Source of the DNA: JAHZKN01 sp965250205
Lineage (GTDB): Bacteria; Pseudomonadota; Alphaproteobacteria; Rhizobiales; Hyphomicrobiaceae
Reading direction: 5' to 3'
DNA length: 64,000 nt
NCBI GenBank assembly: GCA_965250205.1
Contig: CBDFNK010000013.1
Location: forward strand, 13,081 to 77,080
This document shows positions 9,754-19,120 of this stretch, one piece after another (positions within the stretch are counted from its first letter, which is position 1; each line of letters opens with the position of its first letter). The notes below the pieces were generated by a model. That model had not been told where the DNA came from. It did not search any database and worked only from the letters and a program-made list of their open reading frames with translations. The position numbers and the translations under genes are program-made.

Positions 9754-10802
9754 TTTAAATTTGATAGCAGGATATCAACGATTTTTTCGCTGCTCTTGCC
9801 ATCTCCATAGTCGTGTATCTCTGAGCGTATTTTCTTGCCGTCTTCTTTCCAAAGTCGGTTCCAACCCGCATCAATCGTCTCCACCCACTCTGTTTCATCA
9901 CGCAAGGTGACACATGGTTTTTGGTGAAAATAGGCTTCTTTCTGAAGTCCACCTGAATCAGTGTAGACCCGGGCTGCACTAGCCAGCAATCTGTGCATGT
10001 CAAAATAGCCCACCGGGTCTATCTGTCTGATCCCATCTAATTTTATATCATTTTTCTCAAGGATCGATCGCGTCCTCGGGTGAACCGGGAAAATCATCTC
10101 GAAGTCTTTAGCTTCACTCTCAAGAAAGGAGGTCAGCTCCAGAAATCGTTCAATATCATCAGTATTTTCAGCACGGTGAAGGGTAAGTAGAGCGAATTGA
10201 CCATCCTCAAGTCGCAGCTCTTCCATGACATTGCACCTAGTCAATGCATGGTCCTTCGCATACAGGGTCGCATCATACATAACGTCGCCACAATGATGGA
10301 CGCCCGTTCGAATGCCCTCATTCGCCAGATTGTCGACAGATGTTTGGGTTGGACAAAAAAGATGCTGACTCAAATGGTCCACCAGCACACGATTGATCTC
10401 TTCCGGCATCTGTCGATTAAATGATCTCAGTCCGGCTTCGATATGTACGATTGAAATATTCATTTTTGCGGCAGCCAAAGCGCCTGCAAGCGTGGAGTTT
10501 GTGTCGCCATAAACAATCAGCGCGTCTGGCGCTTCAGAAACAAATATTTCCTCCAGGCCTTCCAACATGCGACCTGTCATCGCTCCGTGCGCAAGCCCAT
10601 GAATATCAAGATTATACTTTGGTTCTGTTATGCCCAGTTCTTCGAAGAAAATAGAAGACATGTTTTGATCAAAATGCTGCCCGGTATGGACAAGAATTTC
10701 GTGCACGCCATCGGTATCTTTAAGAACTCGACTTAAGGCCGCTGCTTTAACAAATTGAGGTCGCGCTCCGACAACCGTCATAATTTTGTATGCTGCACTC
10801 AC
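9750..10802 (-). CDS. wbpI: UDP-GlcNAc 2-epimerase family, WbpI-like
   Basis: 350 residues. VVGARPQFVKAAALSRVL, HTGQHFDQNMS, YGDTNSTLAGALAA, HIEAGLRSFNRQMPEEINR and TDSGGLQKEAYFHQKPCVTL match the non-hydrolysing 2-epimerases and, by pattern, WbpI more closely than WecB. WbpI turns UDP-GlcNAc(3NAc)A into UDP-ManNAc(3NAc)A, which fits the WbpB/D/E genes 7 kb downstream. The start is a GTG at 10802 with GAGG 8 nt upstream, overlapping the stop of the preceding SDR gene (GTGA coupling); an internal ATG at 10781 is less likely. Confidence 0.85.
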   Translation of the reverse strand: MSAAYKIMTVVGARPQFVKAAALSRVLKDTDGVHEILVHTGQHFDQNMSSIFFEELGITEPKYNLDIHGLAHGAMTGRMLEGLEEIFVSEAPDALIVYGDTNSTLAGALAAAKMNISIVHIEAGLRSFNRQMPEEINRVLVDHLSQHLFCPTQTSVDNLANEGIRTGVHHCGDVMYDATLYAKDHALTRCNVMEELRLEDGQFALLTLHRAENTDDIERFLELTSFLESEAKDFEMIFPVHPRTRSILEKNDIKLDGIRQIDPVGYFDMHRLLASAARVYTDSGGLQKEAYFHQKPCVTLRDETEWVETIDAGWNRLWKEDGKKIRSEIHDYGDGKSSEKIVDILLSNLK

Positions 10803-11863
10803 GTAAGATACCTCTTGATATCCGGAACAAAGTGCGTGTGTTGCGACATGCAGCGTTTGATATGCTCAAGGTTCGCCTGGGTCCAGGACACGGTCTTTTT
10901 TAATCCGTCTTCAAATCCAACGCTGGCTTCAAAACCCAGTTTCTCGCGCGCTTTTGAAGGGTCACCAAAACGGCGACCTGATCGATCCCAATCCCGCGCT
11001 GGCAATAGATCAACCGGAACTTTATTCCCGGTAATTTCGTTGATCAATTCTGCCAACTCACGAATTGAAATCTCTCGACCAGACGCAAGATTATAAACTT
11101 CACCTGGCTCACCATGGCGTCCCGCCGCCATCAGACCACGCGCCATATCCTCAACAAAGATAAAATCACGGCTGGTATTGCCGCCATTTTCAAGTGGAAG
11201 CCCCTCATTCATCATGGAACGAAAGACAAAGGTTGGGGTAACGTTGCGCCAAACCGTATTAACAGTGCCTCTCCATCGACCAGCGCCCAATATTTCGCGC
11301 GGCCCAAAAACATTCTGGAATCGTGTCTTAACGATGGGTAGTCCATAGCGCGTAAAATAGTAATTGCCATAAAGTTCGCCAATAATCTTGGAAATTGAAT
11401 ACGGACTGTCGTGGTATAAAGATATCGGCGCATCTTCTTTTGTAGCTGTTGCTTCTTCATAGGTTTTTTCGGCAACAGCACAGCCCGCGGCTGCATACAC
11501 CACGGCTTTAAGCTCTTTGAAGCTCTTAATTTTATCAAATAGCTTCAAACTCGTGAGTGTGTTGTTGTCATGATCCGCAATTGGATCGGCAATAGAAGAT
11601 TGATTGCCGTGATAGCAAGCTAGGTGAAATACGAAATCAATGTCATCAGGCAGTTCATTTAAAATCTGATCAGAGGCGATTGAACCACAAACAAATCGAA
11701 CCACTGGGTCATCAGGAATATTGACCGGATCTGACGATAAAAGATTATCAATAATAATAATTTCACGTGGCTTTTCTGAAAGAAGCGCGTGGCAAAGATT
11801 AGAGCCGACAAATCCAGCTCCACCTACGACAAGAATTTTGGCGTTCTTGTAACTCCGGCTCAT
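10799..11863 (-). CDS. NAD-dependent sugar epimerase/dehydratase (SDR)
   Basis: 354 residues. The Rossmann glycine motif is ILVVGGAGFVGSNLC; the catalytic stretch reads YAAAGCAVAEKTY and then YSISK (YxxxK). TRFQNVFGPRE and RDFIFVEDMARGL are the usual extended-SDR nucleotide-sugar contacts. Product identity (4-epimerase, dehydratase or decarboxylase type) cannot be told from motifs. AGGAGG lies just upstream of the ATG, and the 3' end overlaps the WbpI-like gene, so these two are one transcript. Confidence 0.75.
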   Translation of the reverse strand: MSRSYKNAKILVVGGAGFVGSNLCHALLSEKPREIIIIDNLLSSDPVNIPDDPVVRFVCGSIASDQILNELPDDIDFVFHLACYHGNQSSIADPIADHDNNTLTSLKLFDKIKSFKELKAVVYAAAGCAVAEKTYEEATATKEDAPISLYHDSPYSISKIIGELYGNYYFTRYGLPIVKTRFQNVFGPREILGAGRWRGTVNTVWRNVTPTFVFRSMMNEGLPLENGGNTSRDFIFVEDMARGLMAAGRHGEPGEVYNLASGREISIRELAELINEITGNKVPVDLLPARDWDRSGRRFGDPSKAREKLGFEASVGFEDGLKKTVSWTQANLEHIKRCMSQHTHFVPDIKRYLT

Positions 11864-11891
11864 GCCGCCTCCTTAGGGTAACGGTTCAATT

Positions 11892-12839
11892 CTATTTTTT
11901 CGGTGCCGCGAGGTGTGAGTAGATATTGGAAACCCCATGCTCGTCATACCAAGACAACATTTTTTTGATCGTTTTTTCAAAATCAACCTTCGCAGTCCAG
12001 CCAAGTTGTTTTTGTGTTTCGGTTGGATCAAGCACAACTGCTGGCACATCGTCAGCCCCGATAGGAACGATCGGAACGTCGCGGTCCTCAACCTCTAAAT
12101 GATTAGCAACAAGATCAAAGACGTCTTTGATTGATTTTCCCTCGCCAGTTGAAATGTTGAAAACGCCAACGGGGGCTTCGTTCTCCAGGACTTTATCCAA
12201 TGCGCTAAAGAAGTCGTCCATATCCATAAAATCTCTAATGGAATCGGAGCAAAAACAGGATTTTCCTTCCTTTAAGCGCGCATAGAATGTCGGAATAGGA
12301 CCAATAGATAGTCTCGGGCCTGTAATATTGGCCAGGCGAAGTGAAACCGCTGGAACACTTGACATTAAGGCGTACTGCTCGCCTGCGGTTTTAGAGATCG
12401 CATAACTCGTGACGGGACGTAAATGTGCATCTACAGGAATTGGAACCTGATCGGGACGACCATAACAAAGAGCTGTTTGTAAATTAACGATACGCTTTAT
12501 ACCGCCCACCTTCTCCGCCGCTTTTATGATGTTTACGGTTCCATAAACATTGGTCGCCGCATCTTCGATCCAATCATCTGGATTTTTATATGCTGCCGCC
12601 GCATGGATGATGTGTGTTGGTTTGAATTCTGAAAGTGCAGTTTCACAGAGTTTTGCATCCGCAATAGTACCCTCTATGATCTGAAGTTGCTCGCTGCTCT
12701 CAGGTAACACCGCGCGATTTGACGTTGCATAGTTGTCAATGACGCAAATCTGGTCCCGCTTACTCAAAAAACGGTCAACCAGATTAGACCCCAAACATCC
12801 TGCTCCACCGGTAATGAGAATGCGCCGTGTTGCTGTCAT
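11892..12839 (-). CDS. NAD-dependent epimerase/dehydratase, tandem paralogue A
   Basis: 315 residues, an extended SDR with ILITGGAGCLGSNLVDRFL, NLQTALCYGRPDQ (catalytic Ser/Thr region) and SYAISK (YxxxK). It closely resembles the next gene upstream over its whole length (shared HxAAxYKDPDxW-type stretch, RLANITGPR/RLANVVGPR, RDFMDMDD/RDFVFCKD), so the pair arose by tandem duplication. Both keep the catalytic residues. The substrate is unknown; a role in making a hexose derivative for the polysaccharide is inferred from location. Confidence 0.72.
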   Translation of the reverse strand: MTATRRILITGGAGCLGSNLVDRFLSKRDQICVIDNYATSNRAVLPESSEQLQIIEGTIADAKLCETALSEFKPTHIIHAAAAYKNPDDWIEDAATNVYGTVNIIKAAEKVGGIKRIVNLQTALCYGRPDQVPIPVDAHLRPVTSYAISKTAGEQYALMSSVPAVSLRLANITGPRLSIGPIPTFYARLKEGKSCFCSDSIRDFMDMDDFFSALDKVLENEAPVGVFNISTGEGKSIKDVFDLVANHLEVEDRDVPIVPIGADDVPAVVLDPTETQKQLGWTAKVDFEKTIKKMLSWYDEHGVSNIYSHLAAPKK

Positions 12840-12847
12840 TGTTAAAT

Positions 12848-13795
12848 CTATTTCGCCTCAGATTCGCTATGCTTCAGATGGGTATAGCCACCACTAACCC
12901 CAAATTCATCATAGTACGCCACAGCTGCTTTTACCGTCTCTTCAAGAGAGGTGAATTCCAGCTCACCAAAATCAGAGAAGGTTTTGGCTGGATCTAATAG
13001 AATGCGGGCGGCATCATCATCACCGAGTGGACGAATCTCCGGCTCAGGGTATTCGTTGAGTTTGACAGCATTTACGACAGCATCATAGAGCTCTTTGATG
13101 GTCACGTCACTGCCGCTTGAAAAATGATAAGGCCCGCTGCCTTTCCCGTCGGCAGCCGTTACAACGGTTCGTGCTAGGTCCTTGCAAAAAACAAAATCAC
13201 GCCGCGCCTCTGTAACAAAGCAAGGCTTTGCTGCTTTCAACCTCTCATAAAAGATTGGAAGTGGGCCACTGACATTGCGGGGGCCGACCACATTAGCGAG
13301 CCGGAACGTCACATAATCTAAACCCGATAACTCCAAAAAGTCTTCCGTAGTTGTTTTAGAGATCGCGTAGCTCGAATTTCCAGGGTTCTTTGGATGATTG
13401 AGAGTGATTGGCGTCTCTTGGGGATGCACGCCGTATGTTAAAGCCGTCTGAAAATAAATAAACCGGCCGACATTATTTGCTTGAGCTGCTTTGATAAGGT
13501 TCACACCACCAACACCATTGGTCAGCATGTCATCATACCAATTGTCGGGGTCTTTGTAGGAAGCAGCTGTGTGAACCAAAATATCTGGCTTGTGATCTCC
13601 AATAAGCTGATCAATGAGGTCCTTATCGACAATTGTGCCTTTTACGAACGTAAGCCGTTCGTGCTTTTCAGGGAGATGAAAACGTTGACCGGTATCAAAG
13701 TTATCAATGGCAATTACTTCATCGCCGCGGTTTAAAAGCATTTCCGCAACATGGGAACCGATCTGGCCACAGCCACCGGTAATAAATACTTTCAT
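12848..13795 (-). CDS. NAD-dependent epimerase/dehydratase, tandem paralogue B
   Basis: 315 residues from the ATG at 13795, chosen because AGAGGAAC sits about 8 nt upstream and because the protein then begins directly with the Rossmann motif (MKVFITGGCGQIGSHV). An in-frame Met at 13846 would add a Cys-rich 17-residue leader without family precedent. FQTALTYG and SYAISK form the catalytic Thr-Tyr-Lys set. It is a paralogue of the gene 8 bp downstream; same length, same order of motifs. Substrate unknown. Confidence 0.72.
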   Translation of the reverse strand: MKVFITGGCGQIGSHVAEMLLNRGDEVIAIDNFDTGQRFHLPEKHERLTFVKGTIVDKDLIDQLIGDHKPDILVHTAASYKDPDNWYDDMLTNGVGGVNLIKAAQANNVGRFIYFQTALTYGVHPQETPITLNHPKNPGNSSYAISKTTTEDFLELSGLDYVTFRLANVVGPRNVSGPLPIFYERLKAAKPCFVTEARRDFVFCKDLARTVVTAADGKGSGPYHFSSGSDVTIKELYDAVVNAVKLNEYPEPEIRPLGDDDAARILLDPAKTFSDFGELEFTSLEETVKAAVAYYDEFGVSGGYTHLKHSESEAK

Positions 13796-13981
13796 CTCAA
13801 GTTCCTCTGAACATTTGGAGCCACAGCCTTGGGCCTGATTACCCATGTTTCAACATCCATTATCTAGATGAGATCTTTGAGCGCGCGCGACCACCACTGC
13901 TATCTATTGAGCAGCTCGGATTATGTCAATTTGTGAGTAGCAAGCAGCTTGTCGCACGCCTGGAAATTGCAGCCAAATTGG

Positions 13982-15895
13982 TCATTGTAGCTTGCTGCGG
14001 AATTCATGCGCACGGTCATGGAAGGTCTGCTGCCAAAGTTCAAGGCTCAACAGACCCCAGGTTTTGCGTGAAAATTGCGCATCCTCAGTAAAGTTGCTCT
14101 TGATCTTATCGCTATTCAGAAACGGACGCGACTGAGCAGATTTGGAGCTAAATGTATCGTTGATAAACTCACGGAGCGCACCTGAGTACCACTCCTTGAG
14201 AGGCACAGGAAATCCCATCTTATCGCGTCGATCAACCAGTTCACGAGGGAGCACGTCATGAAATGCCTCCTTAATAAGATGTTTCAAACGGCCGTCTTTG
14301 AATTTTACATCTGCTGGAACGGTTGCTGAAAATTCGATGAGTTCATGATCAAGTAGAGGTACACGGCTTTCAAGCCCGTGCGCCATGCTCATACGATCCT
14401 CGACATGCAGCAGGGCCGGCAAAAGGCATTTGAAATCAAAATGCGTCATCTTGTCGAAATAGGCGTTTTTTCGCACATTATTTTCGTTGTTAAAAATAGC
14501 ACGAAAAGAATCGTAGACCTTGGCCATATCCAAATCGGACCAATCAATCTCATCTTTCAAATCGCCAGCACGATTAACCAGCCTAAAATAGCGTGCATCG
14601 ACCTCATCAAAAACACCGTCACTCCAAAACTGACGTATCATCGGCTTGTATTCTCTGAGCAAGCCGAGGTTGGGCACGATGCTTTCTATCGTGACGACGT
14701 AGTTTCCGTTTTGGTAGGTGCCATCGAGTGCGGCTTTGATGCACTGCTCCAAATAGGCGACTAGATAGCGCGCATATCCCCCGAAGATCTCATCTCCGCC
14801 TTGTCCACCCAGAACAACTTTGACGTGCTTGGCGGCAAGTTGCGAGACCATGTATTGTGGAAACGATCCAGGCCCCGCAACCGGGTAATCGAGGTGATAG
14901 ATCGTGTCAGAAATGTTATCGATAAAATCTTGCGCGGTTATATCAATCTGGTGAAGTGTACCTTTTGCTTCTTCAGCCCCTAGTTCTGCAAAATAACTTT
15001 CATCATACCCTGGAAATTCGGTGAACTTACCGTGGAAGTAGTCGCTTTTCACAGACGATTTGCGAGACGACAATATAGACATCAAAGTTGAATCTATGCC
15101 GCCTGACATATAAGCACCGATTGGAACGTCAGAACGCAAATGCAGATTAATAGAGCTGTCGACATGCTCTCTCAGTTGAGAATAAAAATAGCGCGGCGAA
15201 TGCTCCCAATCTATTTCATAGTCAATATCCCAATAGCGTTGGATTGAAACGGTGCCATTTTTTACCGTCATGGCATGACCGGGAAGAAGTTGTTTGATGC
15301 CTTTGAATAGAGTTTGCTCACCAATGGTATATTGAAACGTAATATACTCTGCCAAAGCATCGGAATCTGTCTCAATATCAAGAACAAAAGGCATGAGTGC
15401 TTTTGCTTCTGATGCAAAATATAGAACATCATCGATAACCATGTAGTAAAATGGCTTTATGCCCAGGCGATCTCGCGCGGCAAAGAACTGACGTCGTCTC
15501 TCATCCCAAATTGCAAATGCAAACATGCCGCGCAACTTGGAGACACAGTCAGAGCCATGGCGATCATAAGCCGCCAAAATGGATTCCGTATCGCTCGCAG
15601 TTCGAAATTGCCAGCCATCTCGATATTCGCTTTGCAGCTCTTTGTAATTGTAAACCTCACCATTAAACACGATCACTGAGCCATTTGGACCGCTCATGGG
15701 CTGTGAGGCTGATTTTGTGAGATCAATAATAGTCAGGCGCCGGTGTGCAAACCCTACATCGTCACGCTCGGATGACCAAACACCTAAGTCATCGGGGCCG
15801 CGGTGAGCAAGCAACTCATGCATGACCTTTAACCGGGCTTGTAGCCGGTCAATTGGTTTTGTTTTCAGGCTGATTGCCCCGGCGATGCCGCACAT
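13982..15895 (-). CDS. AsnB-type glutamine-dependent amidotransferase (second copy)
   Basis: 637 residues beginning MCGIAGAI, with Cys2 as glutaminase nucleophile and AGGACG about 7 nt upstream. RGPDDLGVW and FNGEVYNYKEL belong to the glutaminase domain; YMSGGIDSTLMS is the PP-loop of the synthetase domain; EDRMSMAHGLESRVPLLD is the conserved C-terminal block. It is clearly a different subfamily from the copy at 6.3-8.3 kb (motifs and spacing differ), so the two probably amidate different substrates. Likely first gene of the SDR/WbpI/glycosyltransferase transcript. Confidence 0.85.
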   Translation of the reverse strand: MCGIAGAISLKTKPIDRLQARLKVMHELLAHRGPDDLGVWSSERDDVGFAHRRLTIIDLTKSASQPMSGPNGSVIVFNGEVYNYKELQSEYRDGWQFRTASDTESILAAYDRHGSDCVSKLRGMFAFAIWDERRRQFFAARDRLGIKPFYYMVIDDVLYFASEAKALMPFVLDIETDSDALAEYITFQYTIGEQTLFKGIKQLLPGHAMTVKNGTVSIQRYWDIDYEIDWEHSPRYFYSQLREHVDSSINLHLRSDVPIGAYMSGGIDSTLMSILSSRKSSVKSDYFHGKFTEFPGYDESYFAELGAEEAKGTLHQIDITAQDFIDNISDTIYHLDYPVAGPGSFPQYMVSQLAAKHVKVVLGGQGGDEIFGGYARYLVAYLEQCIKAALDGTYQNGNYVVTIESIVPNLGLLREYKPMIRQFWSDGVFDEVDARYFRLVNRAGDLKDEIDWSDLDMAKVYDSFRAIFNNENNVRKNAYFDKMTHFDFKCLLPALLHVEDRMSMAHGLESRVPLLDHELIEFSATVPADVKFKDGRLKHLIKEAFHDVLPRELVDRRDKMGFPVPLKEWYSGALREFINDTFSSKSAQSRPFLNSDKIKSNFTEDAQFSRKTWGLLSLELWQQTFHDRAHEFRSKLQ

Positions 15896-16660
15896 AGTTC
15901 GTCCTAGTTTCCATTAATTATTGTGACGCGTGGTGGGCTGAATTGAGCGTGCTTGAGAAGTTAGGATATGGTTTAGCCTTGTGTGACGGAACACCATTCG
16001 ATTTGTCAAGCAATCCACCTCAATTGTTCAAGACAGGCGTCTAACGGCAAAACTAGAGATCCTCCAACGCCTGCAAAACCGTTCTGTGTTCTCCTGGATG
16101 AGGAACTATGAGCCATTGTTTGCCAGATGGACTGTATCGCGAAAAGACCCCATCCTGATATCTATTTTGCAGAACGTTGCCTTGGGGTCAAACACACGCA
16201 ACCCCTGCATCTTTCCTGCAACCCGGTCTATCATCTCATCCACCAACAGATTTTGCTTAAACGATTACGACCGCGTCAAAGGTTAACATCGTTGGTCAAT
16301 CGATCCTTCGCCGTTTGCGGCTCCAGGACACGCGTTCCCTCGATCCGGGACGGGACCCCGTCCTTGATTAAGACTATAGACGCAGACATGATCAAGACCG
16401 GGACTTTTTTTAGTCTTGTCAAAACGCAGATGCAAGGTCGCTAAGGCAAGTTGTTGCGAAGAAATAGCAGCTCTGCATCTAGCCGGTCTGGATTAATTCC
16501 GCTAGCAGTAAAAGTTGCCCTGGTCGTTGGTGGGTTGGTGCAAGCTGCCAAATTCAAAAAATTTGTGCAGTCTTTAAGATCAGGTCAGCAAGGATGCTAT
16601 CACTGCGGTCCATGGAGACAAAAAATCGGACAAGAATCACTACCGAAAGACAAAAAAGAA
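15896..16660. other. Gene-poor stretch next to IS remnants
   Basis: No frame here is convincing. The part next to 15895 should hold the promoter of the second asnB-like gene. A minus-strand frame near 16265-16440 reads IKDGVPSRIEGTRVLEPQTA for about 37 residues after an ATG, but it has no recognisable family and is preceded by a stop. The stretch looks like decayed accessory DNA. Confidence 0.4.
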
Positions 16661-16840
16661 GGGGCTGACGTAGCTAAGACCTGATATGGGGTCTAAAAAA
16701 GCTACGATGTATGCACGCAAAAGCAGGCTGACCTCGCGCCAGCAAAGCCGGTTGATTGAGCACTTCGTTGCCGGCACCACGGCTCGCGCTGTGGCGGAGT
16801 TGGTCGGGGTCCAAGCCAACACGGCCATTCGTTTTTACAT
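16661..16840 (+). mobile_element. IS1595-type (IS1016 group) transposase remnant
   Basis: From ATG 16686, about 50 residues read as the N-terminus of an IS1016-group transposase: SRLTSRQQSRLIEHFVAGTT then ARAVAELVGVQANTAIRFY. The similarity stops near 16840, and the frame closes at 16871 in unrelated DNA, so the catalytic domain is gone. GGGGCTGACGTAGCTAAGAC at 16661-16680 is a plausible left terminal inverted repeat; no right end is seen. Confidence 0.6.
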
Positions 16841-17095
16841 GCGCGATGGTGCGGATGTCCTCATTCGGTAACTCTCATAGGTCGCAACATAAAGGGTCGC
16901 TGACACAAAGCTATGCCGGAATGTGTCGTTCACAATATTGCTGTCATACGTAGTCACACCATTCACAACTCCGGTCGCATGCGTAAACCCGTGCTGTTCG
17001 GCATAAGAGCCTGCCCACGACCGGTACACAGTCGGCCCGAATGTAATCCACGGCGCGCCCGGCCTAGTTTGAATAAAAGATGGAATATCAACCAT
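16841..17095 (-). pseudogene. 5' part of a gene cut by the IS1595 remnant
   Basis: A very strong ribosome binding site (GAGGGAGGGGA) lies 5-12 nt before the ATG at 17095, directly after the stop of the upstream gene. About 80 residues follow (MVDIPSFIQTRPGAPWITFG at the start), then the frame meets the IS remnant. Positions 16841-16859 are identical to 17710-17728, near the end of the large truncated gene, but are read here in another frame. The protein family is not recognised. The short identical segment may mark a recombination joint. Confidence 0.45.
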
Positions 17096-17097
17096 TT

Positions 17098-17652
17098 TTA
17101 TTCCCCTCCCTCTACTTCAGCAATTTCGCACTTGCTACCCTGTTTAAATAAGCCGTATTTTCTACATTCAATGACTGATGTTTTTACTTTCCCGCATCGC
17201 CGTCCCGACATCACTGCATCGCCCTTCAACAATTTATTGAAGCGCCAGGTAGCAAGAACATAGTTCTTTTCTCCAGCACGGCCTGAGATAAGTGCAAACG
17301 CAACCAGATTTTGGTTCCACATTTCACAAACGTTGCGACCTAAGCGTTTAATATTGGGGCCCTTCAGTTCGCCGGGAAGCTGGGGGTATCCAGGCTCTTG
17401 AATTGTTATTATGCATACCTGGTCATATTTCGAGGCCAATGCACTCATACCAATTCGCCCCGGACCAAACTCCTTAATTTCTGCTTCAATCTCATCTGCA
17501 TAATCTTTGTAACTATAGTTGTTCATTCGACAATCCGCCGTTGCGTCCACCATCATCCAAAGCAGTGGGACACCCAAAACAACCAAGGATACAGCGACGG
17601 CTGCCAGACCAATCCTAAAGGTCACGCGACTGATTTTATTTAACGTGTTCAC
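17098..17652 (-). CDS. Small protein with N-terminal membrane anchor, unknown function
   Basis: 184 residues if a GTG at 17652 is used (GGAG is 14 nt upstream, so the start is uncertain; the open frame extends to 17763, overlapping the previous gene). One hydrophobic segment (VTFRIGLAAVAVSLVVLGVP) is followed by an extracytoplasmic domain with cysteines (CRMNNYSY, VCIITIQEPG, NVCEMW, RRCGKVK, ECRKYG, KCEIAE) that could form disulfides. It lies 19 bp after the truncated large protein and 2 bp before the truncated small gene. That order resembles toxin-cassette/immunity layouts, but nothing in the sequence proves it. Confidence 0.55.
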   Translation of the reverse strand: MNTLNKISRVTFRIGLAAVAVSLVVLGVPLLWMMVDATADCRMNNYSYKDYADEIEAEIKEFGPGRIGMSALASKYDQVCIITIQEPGYPQLPGELKGPNIKRLGRNVCEMWNQNLVAFALISGRAGEKNYVLATWRFNKLLKGDAVMSGRRCGKVKTSVIECRKYGLFKQGSKCEIAEVEGGE

Positions 17653-17671
17653 TCCGTAAACTTTCGCTCCA

Positions 17672-18500
17672 TCACACCACCTTGACCTCTTTCGTCCCGT
17701 CTTTCGACAGCGCGATGGTGCGGATGTCTTCGGTTGGAAACACGTGTGTCTTGAGGTCGTCAACCTGTAGGTTGGTGATCATTTCTTCCGGGCCACCGAA
17801 GTTGCGTGTCATGCCAACATAACGCATGCGCGAGGTACCCGCCGCATAGGTGAAAAGCTGATCCCCAAATCCATTGTTAGCGCGTGTCGTTGATCCCAAA
17901 ACCGGTTCCCACTTTTGGGCGACACGCGGCCTGCCATCAAGGCCAATTTCATCTGCTAATTCCGCTGTCAGGAACGAGGCTGCAAAGCCAACACCAGAAG
18001 AACGTATCTGGGCACCAAATTCGACGTCTATATTGTCGAATGCAATGCCGCCTGCCTCTTCAAACGAAAGAGATTCACTGCTTCCGTCAGAATAAACTCG
18101 CGAACCATTCGCATAAAGGTCAAAGCTCTGACCAACGTTGATCAAGACGGTCGATAATGCGCTACCCGCAGCGACCTGGGCAAAGACGTTGTCGCCAGCG
18201 ATCACATTGCCCAGTGAAGAGCCAAATATATTGCCGATCTGTTCGCCTGTAATAACGGCGCCGGGGAAGGACACTTCGCGCTCGGGTTCACCAGATGGAT
18301 TGCCCTGCGCGTCCAGTTCGTCCCAACGCGTTGTAACAACAGCATCATTTGAACCAAACGTAACCGATCGCTCGACGAATTGTCCGTAACGGTCGACTAC
18401 TGTTAACGGGTTACCGTACTGGTCGACACCATTCCACGTGGTTTCCCCGGTGACTGAATCATATTGTGGCAATCCAAATTCGTCACCAGCTTGGTAACAA
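17672..18500 (-). pseudogene. C-terminal fragment of a large surface-type protein
   Basis: About 275 residues remain, in frame from the IS3 remnant at about 18500 to the TAG at 17672. The composition is Gly/Asp/Ser/Ala-rich with little Lys (ITGEQIGNIFGSSLGNVIAG, AQVAAGSALSTVLINVGQSF), like the C-terminal regions of giant RTX-like or repeat adhesin proteins in alphaproteobacteria. It ends in TEDIRTIALSKDGTKEVKVV. There is no start codon context; the N-terminal part was removed at the IS junction. Exact family unknown. Confidence 0.55.
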
Positions 18501-18530
18501 TCGTTGTGAACACGACAACCATCAGCAACG

Positions 18531-18969
18531 GACGCACGCTTCTCCTATCGCGGCGAGGATGTGGTTCAAACGCTTGAAAGCGTCTGCCGTAAAGTCGGTT
18601 ATCCAAAGTCCATCCGTGTTGATAATGGCAGTGAGTTCATCTCGAAAGACTTGGACTTATGGGCCTATCAGAAAGGCGTCACGCTCGACTTCTCCCGGCC
18701 GGGAAAGCCAACGGACAACGCATTCATCGAGAGCTTTAACGGCAAGTTCAGGACAGAATGCCTGAACGCTCATTGGTTCATGAGCCTTGACGACGCCCGA
18801 TCAAAGATGGAGAAATGGCGTGAGGACTACAATACCGTTCGGCCACGCAGTTCAATCGGCAACAAAGTGCCGCCGGACTTGATGATTTGCTCATCGGGAG
18901 CTAGCCCCCGATGAGCACACACAAGAGAATTTTCTTGCGACCGGTGGTCCAACTTTGGGGTGCACTTCA
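18531..18969 (+). mobile_element. IS3-family (IS407-like) OrfB 3' remnant
   Basis: The frame to the TGA at 18912-18914 gives the end of an IS3-type DDE integrase: DARFSYRGEDVVQTLE, RVDNGSEFISKDLDLWAY (second catalytic Asp), SRPGKPTDNAFIESFNGKF (Glu) and RTECLNAHWF. The 5' two thirds, orfA and the left end are missing. The right end is probably near TGCACTTCA at 18961-18969, since IS3 elements end in CA. It abuts the truncated surface-protein gene, so it probably mediated that deletion. Confidence 0.75.
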
Positions 18970-19120
18970 GGTGGCCCAGGACTCTACATCTAAGTTGCCC
19001 GTAACAAGGGAGCTAGACAATCTTTGAGACTGAATATGCTTCGGCGCACGGAGCCATCAACTTAAAGCGGAATAGGGAGGTCATGCGCCGCAGTCATAAA
19101 AACTTTCTCTGTGTCATCGA

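Noticed and set aside
17672..18500. Intact secreted protein gene starting near 18472
   Set aside because: The apparent start is an internal TTG; the frame runs on to the IS3 junction with no ribosome binding site, so it is a truncated 3' fragment.
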